Position numbers and translations under genes: made by a program | The notes under the pieces: generated by a model | What the model was told of the DNA's origin: nothing | Database searches by the model: none | The model's input: only the letters and a program-made list of their open reading frames with translations | Virus record (IMG/VR): IMGVR_UViG_3300034190_001473 | Coordinates: 1-53,109 of that record | DNA length: 53,109 nt | Strand: one strand, 5' to 3' | DNA from: a virus | Shown: positions 14,123 through 25,800 of the stretch, one piece after another | Numbering within the stretch: position 1 is the stretch's first letter | Layout of the letters: every line of letters starts with the position of its first letter

Positions 14123-14654
14123 GTTAGTAGCTTTTGTCGGGCCAATCGGCAGCGGAAAATCTGTATGCGCGGATTACTTATGCTCACATTATGGCTATAC
14201 TAAAATCAAGTTCGCTGGTCCGTTGAAACGTATGCTCAAAGAGATGGGCTTGACCGACGAACACCTTGAGGGTGCGCTTAAAGAGCAGCCTTGTGACATA
14301 CTTGACGGGAGAACACCACGATGGGCGATGCAGACACTTGGAACGGAATGGGGGCGAGACCTAATCAGCGAGCGGTTATGGGGCAACGTGTGGCAACATC
14401 GGGCCGATCAACTTCTGCTGACGCAGCCAGTCGTGACAGACGATTGTCGCTTTCAGAACGAAGCGGAGAGGGTCAAGTCGATGGGCGGGATAGTAGTACG
14501 GGTGTCACCACCGGACAGCCACTCGACAGGGACCGCCGCAAATCATAGCAGCGAGCAATACGACTACGAAGTAGACATGACAATCAAAAATCCCGGCGAT
14601 AATTCTTTGCACAAGGCGCTGGATTTTCTTGCGTGTGGAACTGTCATAAAGTAA
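14115..14654 (+). CDS. Deoxynucleoside monophosphate kinase-like, 179 aa
   Basis: P-loop kinase: Walker A GPIGSGKS at about 9-16, then KIKFAGPLKRMLKEMGL, a pattern seen in phage dNMP kinases (T4 gp1 family), and PVVTDDCRFQNEAE near residue 115, which is the conserved DDxRF segment of that family. It would phosphorylate dNMPs from host DNA breakdown. GTG 14115 is used because AGAGGTG lies just upstream; TTG 14109 is an alternative. It is the last gene of the plus-strand recombination block. The 100 bases after it hold a GACCCTT/AAGGGTC dyad (14719-14756) but no gene. Confidence 0.8.
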   Translation: MNRLVAFVGPIGSGKSVCADYLCSHYGYTKIKFAGPLKRMLKEMGLTDEHLEGALKEQPCDILDGRTPRWAMQTLGTEWGRDLISERLWGNVWQHRADQLLLTQPVVTDDCRFQNEAERVKSMGGIVVRVSPPDSHSTGTAANHSSEQYDYEVDMTIKNPGDNSLHKALDFLACGTVIK

Positions 14655-14754
14655 AACATTACAGAGGGTTGGCCGAGGACGCAGTTGGGTCACATTTGTT
14701 TTAATCGCTGACCCTCACGACCCTTCCGGCTAGGTTACGCACTGCGACGAAGGG

Positions 14755-15189
14755 TCAACCTAACCACAGCCAGACCCCCGCAAACATACCCGCGACTAGG
14801 GTGACAAACAAGACGACAGCGCATGTCATTTCTATTTTGTTTCGTAGTTCTTCTCGCCGTCGTTCTTCTTCTTCTCTTCTTTTCTTCTTGATTTCGCCCC
14901 TGACTTTAAGCAAAGCATCCCACGCATAAAATCCTCGGCTGGCTATCACAGCTTTCTTAAGCTCTACTTCTAAGTCGTTGCATTTCTGCTGGGCGGCGTA
15001 AGTCTCAAGCGCCTCTTCGTTGATGGACTTGCCAGACCGCTTCTTCTTTTTTTTGTGGCCGTCCCTGACTTCGTCAATGGCTCCCCACATTTTTCCGATG
15101 TCGCCCATCATGCTGTGGGCATCTTTGCCCAGCTTTACACCAGACTTAATCGCAGCGAACGCTGCGACTGCGACTGATATAGGCTCCAC
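14755..15189 (-). CDS. Membrane-anchored coiled-coil protein in lysis cassette
   Basis: 144 aa. A hydrophobic, Ala-rich N-terminus (VAVAAFAAIKSGVKLGKD) is followed by a basic Lys run (about 46-52), a long charged coiled coil (about 60-120) and one clear C-terminal membrane helix (CAVVLFVTLVAGMFAGVWLW). It lies last in the minus-strand lysis region, after the amidase and a small gene. Similar proteins, as I remember them, occur beside lysozymes in marine podoviruses. Role in lysis or as a membrane-associated virion factor is inference; it lacks the lipobox of an outer spanin. Confidence 0.65.
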   Translation of the reverse strand: MEPISVAVAAFAAIKSGVKLGKDAHSMMGDIGKMWGAIDEVRDGHKKKKKRSGKSINEEALETYAAQQKCNDLEVELKKAVIASRGFYAWDALLKVRGEIKKKRREEEERRREELRNKIEMTCAVVLFVTLVAGMFAGVWLWLG

Positions 15190-15192
15190 GAC

Positions 15193-15390
15193 TTAGCCCT
15201 TTGCTGCTTTTCTGGCAGCTTCTCTATCTAGTATTTTTTGAATGATTGCCGCCGCTTCTTTGCTAACTGTCGAAGGTATCTGCTCGCTAGTCGTTCGTTT
15301 TTTTGACCACTCTTGCACACCATTCATTCCGTTAAGGCGGTCCATTGTATTGGCGCTTACCTTCGGCACTTTGTCTTTCTTATGTCCCAT
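15193..15390 (-). CDS. Small basic hypothetical protein, 65 aa
   Basis: Unrecognised soluble protein, basic and helical at the C-terminus (EAAAIIQKILDREAARKAAK). It lies between the amidase and the membrane-anchored protein with only 1-3 bases on either side, so it is part of the lysis operon. No transmembrane segment. The start has GGGCTGACATGG context and no strong ribosome binding site. Confidence 0.55.
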   Translation of the reverse strand: MGHKKDKVPKVSANTMDRLNGMNGVQEWSKKRTTSEQIPSTVSKEAAAIIQKILDREAARKAAKG

Positions 15391-15391
15391 G

Positions 15392-15829
15392 TCAGCCCTC
15401 CATCAGCCAGTCTTCGACGTCGAAACAGGGACATGCCTTGTTCGACCATTCGTTGTGTCCTGAGATAGTAGTAATCGTTGGATGTTTTTCCTTTAGGTCT
15501 GCGATTAAATTGCGCAGCGCGACGTCTTGCTCAGCAGTAAAGTTATCCTTGAAGATGTCGTGAGCCTCGCCGCCACGTCCCCCCAAAAGTGTCACGCCGA
15601 CAGAGTGTTTGTTGCGACCACGGCAATGCGCTCCACTATGACCGATAGGCCGAGCTGATCCGACGTCGCCCTGACGATTGATGGCGAAATGGTATCCACA
15701 ATTTTTCCACCCCCGGTCCTCCACATGCCAGCGCGTCAACTCTTTGACAGCGTCTTCGACTGGCTTATCCTCGTACCAAGACGGCCTAGTCGCGGTGCAG
15801 TGAATTATGATTTCAGTCAGCTTTCTCAT
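15392..15829 (-). CDS. Endolysin, T7-lysozyme-type N-acetylmuramoyl-L-alanine amidase
   Basis: 145 aa. Cuts the amide bond between N-acetylmuramic acid and L-alanine in peptidoglycan at the end of infection. Zinc ligands fit H10 (IIIHCTAT), H125 (SGHNEW) and C133 (KACPCF), with catalytic-type Y46 (GYHF) and K131. HSGAHCRGRNKHSVGV is the conserved middle. Length and motif order match T7 lysozyme (amidase_2), not a modular endolysin. Start at 15829 is set by GGAGAAAGCCG in front of MRKLTEIIIH; the frame is open further but that region codes for another small protein. There is no signal peptide, so a holin is needed. Confidence 0.92.
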   Translation of the reverse strand: MRKLTEIIIHCTATRPSWYEDKPVEDAVKELTRWHVEDRGWKNCGYHFAINRQGDVGSARPIGHSGAHCRGRNKHSVGVTLLGGRGGEAHDIFKDNFTAEQDVALRNLIADLKEKHPTITTISGHNEWSNKACPCFDVEDWLMEG

Positions 15830-15989
15830 CGGCTTTCTCCTTGATGAGTTTTCTTTGTCGTTCGATTTCGTCGCGCTGCGTTTCAAGCTCGACGAACTGC
15901 TTGTCGATTTTATTGGGATGGGGAAATCCCACGACATTGTCGTGCCAAACAGACGTAAACTCCCGGTCATCCGACGTGTCATAACTCAC
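15813..15989 (-). CDS. Hidden small coiled-coil protein, 58 aa
   Basis: A frame overlapped by the 5' extension of the amidase frame. It starts with GTG at 15989, overlapping the TGA of the holin-like gene (GTGA) with AAGGGGAA before it, and ends in TGA at 15815-15813, 17 bases into the amidase gene. The protein reads VSYDTSDDREFTSVWHDNVV, then HPNKIDKQF and a charged coiled coil (LETQRDEIERQRKLIKEK). Natural composition, the coupled start and its fit between two genes make it better supported than the long amidase extension. Function unknown; soluble, so not a spanin by itself. Confidence 0.6.
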   Translation of the reverse strand: MSYDTSDDREFTSVWHDNVVGFPHPNKIDKQFVELETQRDEIERQRKLIKEKADEKAD

Positions 15990-16375
15990 TTCCCCTTACC
16001 GAAATATTGTGTTGCGCCACGGATACCGAAGCTGGCTGCGACTACACATCCCCACGTATAGATGAACCAATCAGGGGCTTGCTCCAATGCAGCGAAGCCA
16101 TCAAAGACTATGTCTCTCCCAGTCTCCCCAGTGAAGCAAACTATAATGGGGAGGCTCATCAGGATTGTAATATACTCATCCTTCCACGACGACTTTGAGC
16201 CTTCGGCCATGATCTTTTCCCAGTTGGCCTCGCTCTGGGCTTGGGACATAAGTATCTGGGACTTGGCCTCGGCCTCTGAGACTTTCATCTTAGTCTCTGC
16301 CGCTTTTGTTTCGACTTTGCCTTGAAGCCATGTGCCAGCAAGACTAGAGAGTGGGCCAATGAGTGCTTGGATCAT
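15986..16375 (-). CDS. Holin-like membrane protein (GTA holin 3TM type), 129 aa
   Basis: The N-terminus has one hydrophobic segment (MIQALIGPLSSLAGTWL), then a charged helix (about 20-60), then two membrane helices (about 70-85, LMSLPIIVCF, and about 102-118, WFIYTWGCVVAASFGI). The segment SSWKDEYITILMSLP closely recalls the three-helix holin family of rhodobacterial gene transfer agents. It would form pores that let the amidase reach the wall. It lies directly upstream of the amidase and hidden gene with overlapping start and stop codons. Confidence 0.8.
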   Translation of the reverse strand: MIQALIGPLSSLAGTWLQGKVETKAAETKMKVSEAEAKSQILMSQAQSEANWEKIMAEGSKSSWKDEYITILMSLPIIVCFTGETGRDIVFDGFAALEQAPDWFIYTWGCVVAASFGIRGATQYFGKGK

Positions 16376-16590
16376 CGCTCCTTACCTCCCGCAACAAAGT
16401 ACGAGGCAACCAGCCCAGACAGCGCTAAATACTGAGCCATCAAAATACTTTCGGCGGCTTCAACTCGCGCTGGGTCGTACAAGGTAACAGCCGTAGCGAC
16501 TAGCATCATCACCATTGCTGCCCAACACATATGTCGGCGGTTGGCTTGGTAAGTCTTGAAGTCGATATGTTCACGTTCTTCCTGTGTCAT
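16372..16590 (-). CDS. Small two-helix membrane protein, possible second holin
   Basis: 72 aa. A charged N-terminus (MTQEEREHIDFKTYQANRR) precedes two hydrophobic helices (about 22-40 and 52-67), with a short basic end (GGKER). Small size, two helices and place between the holin-like gene and the giant gene suggest a holin, antiholin or lysis accessory. It overlaps both neighbours by 4 bases. Family not recognised. Confidence 0.6.
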   Translation of the reverse strand: MTQEEREHIDFKTYQANRRHMCWAAMVMMLVATAVTLYDPARVEAAESILMAQYLALSGLVASYFVAGGKER

Positions 16591-16844
16591 TCCTCAAATC
16601 CTTCTTTAAGACCTTCCATGATCTCTTTGACCGTAGGACGGCGCTTGGTGTTGGGCGAGTAGCGACACTGAAACGACTTGGGACACTCAGTGTAGCTGAA
16701 CGAAGGGTAATGATACGCCGTCGTTCGGTTTGGACCGAGATAGATGCACACCATTTCGCCCGAAATTTTTGTGCGCTTGGCCAGTTGGCAAGTGACGTAG
16801 TCTGGGGTGGCCAGTCCCGCGACTAAGATTGCTGCAAACCACAT
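16587..16844 (-). CDS. Short hypothetical protein, exported or membrane-anchored, 85 aa
   Basis: The first twelve residues (MWFAAILVAGLA) are hydrophobic and could be a short export signal or anchor. The middle contains four cysteines (about 19, 33, 54, 60) that could form disulfides in the periplasm. The C-terminus is helical and acidic (VKEIMEGLKEGFEE). It lies in the lysis operon and shares its start base region with the stop of the giant gene. An outer-spanin-like role is possible but there is no clear lipobox. Confidence 0.5.
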   Translation of the reverse strand: MWFAAILVAGLATPDYVTCQLAKRTKISGEMVCIYLGPNRTTAYHYPSFSYTECPKSFQCRYSPNTKRRPTVKEIMEGLKEGFEE

Positions 16845-19800
16845 CAGTCAAACGTGCCTCCGAAGCTGCTGCTGTTACTTTTCTTGCCGCCCGTGCTTGG
16901 CTCGCCACCAAGATCAGCCGCGCTTTCTCGGAAGTAGCTGACGCCGCCCAAGATCGGAAAGCGCATCGCAAGCTGCCGTAGCATCGCACGCCGCTTGGCA
17001 GTGGCTTCCCCGTCGCCAGTGACGTAGTCTTTCAACCCTGTCGCTACATCTATCGCACCAGTACCGGCGCTCACCGATGGGCCAAAGATGCTAGAAGCAA
17101 TACGCACTGTGCCGTATGCTCCATTGTCCATCTGCGCCGAGGCATTGTATAGAAGTTCCGCAAACAATCCGAGGCCACCAACAGCTAGTAAGCCATCAAT
17201 ATAAAGGCCCAGATTTTCGTCTGCGTCGCCGCCTTCCTTAGCTCCTAGCCCTTGAGCAATAGACCAAAGACCCAGCATGTTGGTGTCGGAACCCTTGCGC
17301 TCACGCAATGCCATTGACTGCTCGTCTTCACCGCCACGCATTTGCACGACGTCTTTGGTCATTACAGACAAGCTGCCCATGCCTACGCCAGCAGTGAGAA
17401 GGTACAGCGCAGGCTTTGTGTTGCCTGCCTTTGCCTCACTAATCACATAGCCACTAAGTCTGGCCATCATCAGAGGGAAAGACTTAAGCTGCCACATCAT
17501 AGACTGCCAAGGGTTCTGCGCCCAAAGAGGTGTGTCGTTGGGGTTAGGCATGAATACGCTTTCGTTTGTGAAGCGCAGCATCGCCATCTGTACCTGTTTC
17601 TTAATGGCCTCATCGCTTGGTGGCAGCTCGTCCAATCTGATAGCACCGTGCTTTAAGAAGTCGTACTTTGCGCCTTCTCCTGTCAGGCCATAACGCTTGA
17701 GGTAACGGATTGAAGTTTCATAATCCTTGCTACCCCGCAGACCTTTCGCACGCATCGCCAAGGCTCTGTTAATTTCAGTCTTGAAACTTTCAAAGCCGAC
17801 CATTGCTGACACTTCGCGGTTGATATTTGTCCACCCCGTCAGACCTGTGAAGTTGAAGAACGAGTTTGTGAACTTCTGGTTTCCCGCACCTGATTGTTGC
17901 ACCGCTCTGTCGTGCATAAGGTTTTCGATCCCGACGCCGATGTTGCGTGCAGCGTCACGGTAGGCTGGGTCTTTTTTCACGTAGCCTTTCCATGCTGTAT
18001 AGAACGCTCTCATATCCCCACTGCGTATAAGTGGAAGCACCATGTCGGGCATGGATGTTAGGGTTGTAAAGCCAAGCAACGATACCGAGTTAAACGCTTT
18101 CATGTTACGGCTCACGACATAGCGCAGCTCGCTCCCGTCGCCGCCATCTATCGAACGCTTGTTAAGTACGTTCATCATGTCGCGCATTTTAGTTTCGTTG
18201 CTATGTGTGAGGCGGTTTGTTCTAGGGAAATCAATCATCGCATTGATGATAGCATCCACGCGAACATTGTAGCCGACGTCGTCCCTGTCGATGCCTTCCA
18301 CCGCATTGATTAACATAGCCCTTGCGCGGTGCTTGTTCTTTCGGCGCAGTTCTGGCGTGTCGCCCAGCTCCTTTTCGACAGATACAAGCAAGTCTTTTAT
18401 TTCGTTACCCCGCCCCTGTACTCGCGGTACAAGAACTTCGTCTACCTGTAATGGTCCTTCCTTTGACTGCCCGTGAGACGACGTATGCTTGGCAGAGCGT
18501 AAGATTTCCACCGCCCTGTCTAGGCCACTGCCCTTACCAGACATGGTAGCTCCACGAGCTACGTCTAGGTAGGTGTCGAAGCCGTGCATGTTTAGACCGA
18601 ACCGTTCTGTCAGCAGGCGCTTCCTTACGGTGCGGTCAAAATATTTGGACATGATGCCTTGCAAGTCAGTGACTAAGAAGTTGTCCATTTCCACCATGTC
18701 GCCTGCTTGAAGCTGCAAGACGCGAGGGGCAAATATGCTGCCCAATGCTTTCTGTACTTGCGTGTCTATGGATGGATCATGCCCTTGAGTTAATCTGTAG
18801 TGGACATTTTCGGCCTTCGCTTCCAGCTCATCTATGCTGTGTCGCTTCTGCCCTCGGTAGTCTGGGCTGTTTTGCTCGCGCTTAAAGTAAGTTACGAGAG
18901 CATCCTTGAACCTGTTGGGGTTAGCCAGCAGTTCGTCTACATCCCAGACTTGAGGGACATAGAAGTCGTTACCTAGATTTCGTGCGTCACCGACAGCAAT
19001 CCCAAGGTCACGCATTTTTTTCAGCTCTGCATCAAACAGTCTTCCAATCTCTAACGCGGCTTCTCTTTCTTCCTGTGCCAGCTCTTGAACAGCGCCCCGT
19101 CCTCGACGCAATGCGCTTATAATTCTGTTGTGGCTGTCTGGTTGCTTGGCGTCTTTTAGCATTAAGCCACGGTTGCGGTTGGCCCATTTCTTCACCCGAC
19201 CCCCTGCGTCTGGCAGGGCGTTTAGCTTTTGGAACACACCGTTGACTGTGTTGTGCAGCTCGACGTCATGCTCTTCAAAAAATCCAGCCCCGTCTTGAGG
19301 CTTGATCTTATCCGCGTACCAATTAGCTCCGACGTTGCGGAAGTGTGCCGCGTTTTCTGAAAAGAAATTCACCACGGACGATAGCTTGCTCACCTTCTGA
19401 GCGTCTGCCTCCGTAACGTCTTGCTTCTTAAATATTTTACCCAGTACCGGGACCAACTGCACAGGTAGCTCAAGTCGTTGCGCCTCTTGCGCTAAGTTTG
19501 CAAACCGCCCAGGTGGTAGCTCGCCGTTTACGACAGCCATTTCTATGGCTAGTGACCCACCCATTTTGCGCTCAGAGTTTCTAGTCGGGTTAGAAGAAAA
19601 GTTTGCATCTACTGGTGTAAAGCCACCCTCCGCTTGGCGAACAGACGCGCTACTGAACACAACATCGCCTACGTCTGTGGTCAAAGCGTCGTAGCCCTGC
19701 CCAGACATGAAAGCGTTAAATGCTTGCCGCGCTTTTATCGCGTTCTTAGCAGTCCCGTGCTTGACCATAAGGCCGTCTTCGCCAGTCAGCGTGCGGTGAA

Positions 19801-22800
19801 GTGCTGCGCCTGAGAAAGTATCAGGTACGTTGCTCATCAACTCTTCGACAGCTCCGAAGTTTATCAGGCCAGCATTTACCATTCTGCCAATCAGGTACGA
19901 AATGCCGTCTTGTGCGTCACTTCTAAAGGAATAAGATGACCCGCTTGTCAGGTCAAAAGGCGTAGACATTTTGGCAAAAACTGGGACGACTTTAGGCTGC
20001 ACAATCGAACCATCCAGACTTTCCAGCAGCCGCCAATGCCGATCTTGCATAGCGAGGAAGTGCTTAAGCTCGTGGTTCACGACGCCGTTCTGGTCTTGGC
20101 TCCTGTTCATAAGATCAAGTATGCTCTGTCGGTAAAACACAATGGCTTCTGCCGATACCATGCCACCGTCTATATCTGCTGGTGTCAGCGGCGAAGACTG
20201 CAAGGCTCTCTTAGTCGTTTCTAAAAATTCGACCTCGTCAAACTCTGCGTCTGCCTCTCCCGCTTTAGTCATATAAACCCCATCGCCATAGGGTCCGTCA
20301 GACGTTTTGGTCACGCCGTTTACATCTGCTTGCGGTGACTTATTGAAGCGAAGGAATGTGTCGACGTTTTCAAATGGGCTTGCGCCTAAGAAGGTGCGTA
20401 CCGTTGCTTGCATTTTCTCTGACATAGACATGGTTAGTTCGCGGCCAAATCTGCCTGCGATTGTCGGGGAAATAGTACTAGAGCCGTGCGACTTAGCCGC
20501 CATCAGCACTGGCGTTCTGGCTATGGCAACCTCTTCTTTAGTGGGCGACAGCAAGAATATTTCTTCGCCGCTATTAACCCACTTGTTCGCTTCGTCGTAA
20601 TCTCTCTTGAAGGCTATAGTGTCTTTGGGGAACGCAAGTATGTCGTGCGTAAGATCAAAGACTATCTGGCCTATTTCTTTTAAGCCATTCTCAACGTCAG
20701 CAACGGCAAACTTGGGCGGGTCATAAGTAAACGTGCCTCCCGACGCTTGATTTTGCGAGCTGTTTTCGTATTGCCTTTTCAGCAAAGTCCTTAGCCTGTC
20801 GTCAAAAGTGTTCGTCTTGCCGATGTCTGGCTTCACCCCAGAGTTTGTCTGGCGCATAGCGCGAGTGACAAAGAAATCTAAGGTTTCACTTTCTCTCTGG
20901 TTTGCGTCTGCGTAGCTAACTTGCGCAGCGTCGTTTATGTCTTTCTGCTGACTAGGTGAGAGCATACGATACGCCATCATATACAAGTCGGGCAGTACGT
21001 CTTCGTATAGGTTTTCTGTGATGTAATCTTTCTTTGCGTCCAACGCTTCTCTCGACGGTTGTTGGTTTAAACGCGCATCGTTTATACGAGTTATCTTGAC
21101 CGCCAGCTTGCGCAAAGTTTTGCGCATTTCTTTAAACAATGGACCGTCTTGTTCTAGTACGACTTCGTCGTTGCCTGCTTTGTTTTGCCCGTAGCCTGTA
21201 ATGACGTGAGCAGTGTACTCAGTGTCTACAATTTTATTAGGCGCTTCTGTTTCAGATATGCCAGCGTTGTGGAAGTTCGTCCACAATGACTGCAAGACAG
21301 TCTCCACGTCGGCTCTGCGGTGCGTCATAGCACCCTTGGCTACGACGAATGGCGCAGACTTATCGCCAGCAGGCTTGTTAGGTGGCGCGTAAACACCCTC
21401 ATGTTTGACCCCAATGTTTTTCGGGTCTGTCTTCCAACGCAAGGCAATCTGTATCCATAACGGATCGCCCAGCTCTGTCGCCGCCTTTGCTAGTCGCGCA
21501 ACAATCTTATGCTGCTCGCCGTTCTTCGACATGTTTGTAAGCTCCGTGAGGATTTGCTTAGCAAAGTCCCCCTTGGCCAACGCCTGCTTGTAAAGCTCTT
21601 GCATGGTTGGGATAGACGTTAGGTCTGGCCGCGCACCCAGTTCATTTATGCTTTGGAAAATGCTTTGGATTGCCATGACGCCAGTATCGCCATCGACAAT
21701 GTGACGCTTTAGCGCCTCAATGGGCGCAATAGGGACCGCCAACTCGTCGACCATCCCAGCCAAATCATCTGGCGCGACGTCGGCTATGTCGATGCCTGCG
21801 TTGTTAAACTGAGCGACGATTAAGTCTAGGGCTTCCTTCTTTGACTGGTACTCGGCTGCGTCTTCACGGGCCATTTTCTTAAACCGTTCAGACTTTCTGT
21901 TCACTTTTCGGACTTCCGCTTGTCCTTCAAAAGTAATCCCAATGTATAAGTCTGTCGTCGCGTCTCGTGGCATCTGCCTGTTGAAGGCAGCAATCATCTG
22001 CCTGTTCATAACGTCCATTGCGTTGTTCAGGTTGGTTGCGAGCAAGTCCATTTGCTGAATAATTTTTTCGTCAAGATTATCATAGGGGCTATCCTCCCTA
22101 ATCTTAGCTTCCGTCGCTTCGTCCGGTGTGCCGCCGTCGTCTATTAGCTTGCGGATTTCGTCGTCACGCTGCTTGGTTTCCTCGACGTCTGGATTGAAGG
22201 CTTTCTTATTTTCCCTCAGAGCTTTTAGAAAGGCGTGGACTTTATGTTGTGCCTCTAAAAGTTTGCCCCGTTGCAGCGAGCCAGTCCCAGTGTCAAACAT
22301 TGTGATCCGCACGTTGCCACTACCCTCTTGGAGAGGGTTGAAGTAGTGAGTTTCCTCGCCAGCTTTGCCGCCAAACATGCCGTAGATTTTATTCTTGGCA
22401 GCTTCCATGTCTGTGGCGAGCGACAAGCTGTCGTCCAGACTTGCGGGTGTTCGCATCTTTGCGCCAAGCAGTGTCAGGCGTGTCGTGTCGAGAAGTCTAA
22501 TCTTTTCTCCAAGGAACGCTGCGGTGTTTCTCTTCTGCCCCTCTTTCATGGGCTTGCCGAACTTTGCACCTACGCCTTCCAAGTGCGCAAAGCGACTAAT
22601 GCCCACGTTCATTTTGCCTGTAACGGGATCAGGTTGCAGCACAGGCATGTGCTTTTGAAAGATTGGAACCAAGTCGGGGTCTAGCTGCACACCCGGCGTT
22701 TCTATGCCGCGCAGATTGTTGAGCAACATTGTTCCGAGCTGTGCAATCTTGCCCCACAAGCTGATGTTGTTGACCTGTCCGTTGGATGTCACCCACGTTA

Positions 22801-25800
22801 AGAATTGGTTGGCAAAATACTCTGATGGCGAGTGCAGGGAATTACTAAATAGCTGTGGGTCTACCGAACCTTTTTGCAAAAGGTCCATGTCCAATCCGTC
22901 GCCAGCTTCGGCGTCGTTGTAGAACTTTTCCATTGCCGACCAGAACTGAACCTTGTCTGTCTCATCCAGCACGTTGGCATACAGCCAGTGTGCTGTCTCG
23001 TGGATGATCGTCGCAGTGATTGGTGTGTGTCGATTGCCGCCAGCATTGATCTGCTCTTTGTCCAGCGTGATACGGTTCCGCTTACTCCCAAACTTTTCAT
23101 TCGCAAAGTCTGGCGTAAATGAGTTTTCATTACCCACCTCAATTAAGGGGGATTTTCCAGTGAAAGTGAAAAGGTTCTCAAGGAACGACACCGACGCCGC
23201 CAAGTCGTCTGGCGCATGTTCTGACAGCGCTTGTTGGAGCTGGTTATAGTTCACCTTAACACGACGTGCGGTGTCTCTATCAATGCCGTTCTTAGCGGAT
23301 GAGTTCAGTAAAGCACCGACTGACGCTCGCAATCTCATAAAGTTTTTATAGCTGTTCAGTGAGGGCAGCATATTCCAAGAGATACTTTCGAGACCAAACA
23401 TCATATCGTTCAGCTCGCCAATGGTTTTTGGTACTGTCGCTAACTCGGCCAAGACCGCTATGTGTTCTTCCGACCCACTGATAGGGTTGTCTGCAATCGT
23501 GGATAGCTTTGATGCTTTCGTGTTCACGGCAGCTTTACTGCCGTCTGGTACTGTGTTTGCCAGCGACGCCAACTCTGCGTCAGCGTCGGCCACTGTGACC
23601 AGTTTCCCGTTCCTGTCGTAGAAGCTGTCGCTTGCGTCCATAGGACGGAAGGTTTCGAGAAGCTGGTCTTTGCGGGACACGCCTGTCGATGGCAAGTCTA
23701 CGTGACCAAAGATAAACTCATAGCGGGAGCTATTCTTCAGCATGTCGCCTGCGCTCTGTGCTTTCTTCAGACTTGTGGCTCGCACACTTCCTTTTAGTTT
23801 AGAGGTCTTGTCTACAATCTGCACTGCAAACATTTTGCCCGTTGGAATTTGTGCGGCGTAGTATTCGCCATTGTGTGTCAGGCGGTCTGCTGGATCGACT
23901 GGCTTGGCAGGCGTGTCTAAAGGCGTCTCACCCTTTTTGGTGTTAGGCGTCAGCGGTTTATTGTTACCGTAAGTCTCGGAATTTTTGTGGTCGATTGGGT
24001 ATTCCGTACCGACTTGGTTAGCTTTGCGCCGATACTTGTTTGGCATCTTGTTTGCGACTTGGTTAAAAGTTTCGCGGAACATCGGCAAGAGATCGTCAAT
24101 CAAGTCCTTCTTAGTGTCGAACACATAGACCTTACCGTCAGAGGCCCGTGTAAACACAGCCTTCCCGTCTGGCAGACTATCTACAGCGCCAAGCATACGA
24201 CCTTCAAACCCAATACTTGTGCGGCTATTGCCCAAGTCGACGTAGTCCAAGTCGTTGAACAGGTCTATTTCAATGCCATCAATCACACGGATGTAGGGCG
24301 GCTTGCCCTTGGATGTCGGCGGCACGCTGTCTGGCTCAGTGACAGGCTTAGTCTTCTTAGCGTAATGCGCCCGTATCTTTTTGATCTGGTCTTCTAGCCA
24401 CGCTTTAGGCAAGCCGTTGTCTCGCTGGATAGTCAACGCCTCGGCAATGTCTTCGCCCATTTCTACGCTGGCGGCTTCCTCTTGCATAATGCTGTCGGCC
24501 TTTTGCCTTACCGCAGTTTTTGTCGCTGGGTTAATAGGCTTGGCCTCATTGAGCGGTACTCCCGCCATTATAGCGTAGTCTTCGGGCGTCATTTCAGGCC
24601 CATTACCAGCACGGTTATTTAAGGTAGCTGTGACAGCCGCATTAAAGGCGTCGGCTTCTAGCTCTGCGCGAAGTTCGGGGTCTTTAATGTGGTCAAAATT
24701 TTGAAACGCTTGGTCGTAAGCGTTATCTCCATCTAGCCCTCGTCTTTCGTTCATTGCCGCCTCTTGCGCAGCGTCTCTGGTGGCTTGGTCGCCTTCCGAT
24801 TTAGTGCGAGCGTAGTCTTGCCTTGCTGCCGCCGCCCGTGCTTTACCGGGTGCGGAGATTAGGTCGTCAGCAACTTTGCTGTCCACTTTCGCGCCAGTAT
24901 CCAATGCGTTTTGGAGCGCAAAGCCTAGCTTGGTGAGCGTGGCACGCATACGTTGCAGCTCAACCTCGTCCATAGCGACCTTTTCACCAGTCCTAGCCAT
25001 AGTCCCATCGCCTTGCTTTTCCAGCCTGCCTTTCATGGTGTCATGCAGCTTATTTCTTAAAGCGTTGTACTCAGTCCTGAGACTTGTCAGCCCTTCGTTC
25101 TCAAGATATTCGACCTTGTTGTCAGCCGCAGCTTCCTTCTTAGTCGAGCTGTTAAAGTCTGAAACGATACCCTTTAACGCTCGTCTCATTACTTGCGCAT
25201 CTGAGATTTCCGAGGCATCGCTGGTGCTGTCCACCAATGCTTGTCGTGCAAGCTGCAACTGCGCAGGGTCGACTAAGATTTGCGTACCTTTTTTAAGGCT
25301 AGGGTCGTCAACAAAAAACGTCGCAATCCTTAACTTGCTGTAAAGCGCGTCGAGAGCATCCTGTGCATCTGCTACTTTTTGAGGGTCGATGGCTGCATCT
25401 GGGTTTTTCTTAGACGGCTTGGGGTTTTTCGCGCTCTTTAATTTGTTTATCGCTTTGTCTAACTGCTCTATGGCGGTTATCCGTGGCTGCGTGTACGGCA
25501 AGTTACGCTTAGCCTTAACCGAGTTACTCACGCGCTGCTCAGACGCCGCATCAATCGCTGCGTCATGGATCGCCATTTGTGCAGTGACTTGGCTGTTCAA
25601 AGTTTCCAGCTTGCCAGTCTGCCCGTTTCTAACGGTTGTCTTTCTAAATAGCTTACCGCCCTTGCTCTTACCAAAGACTGCCGCCAACTGCGCGGTTGTT
25701 GCCTTGCCTTCTGTAGTCTTGCCCCAGACAGTCATCTTTCCTGTGGCCGCGACTTGGGTGTAACCAATGTGCTTGCCGAGACCTAGAGCTGCCGTCGCGT

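Noticed and set aside
15830-15982. N-terminal extension of the amidase
   Set aside because: It reads as low-quality protein, while another frame gives a natural small protein; the T7-type amidase family starts at MRKLTEII with a ribosome binding site in front.
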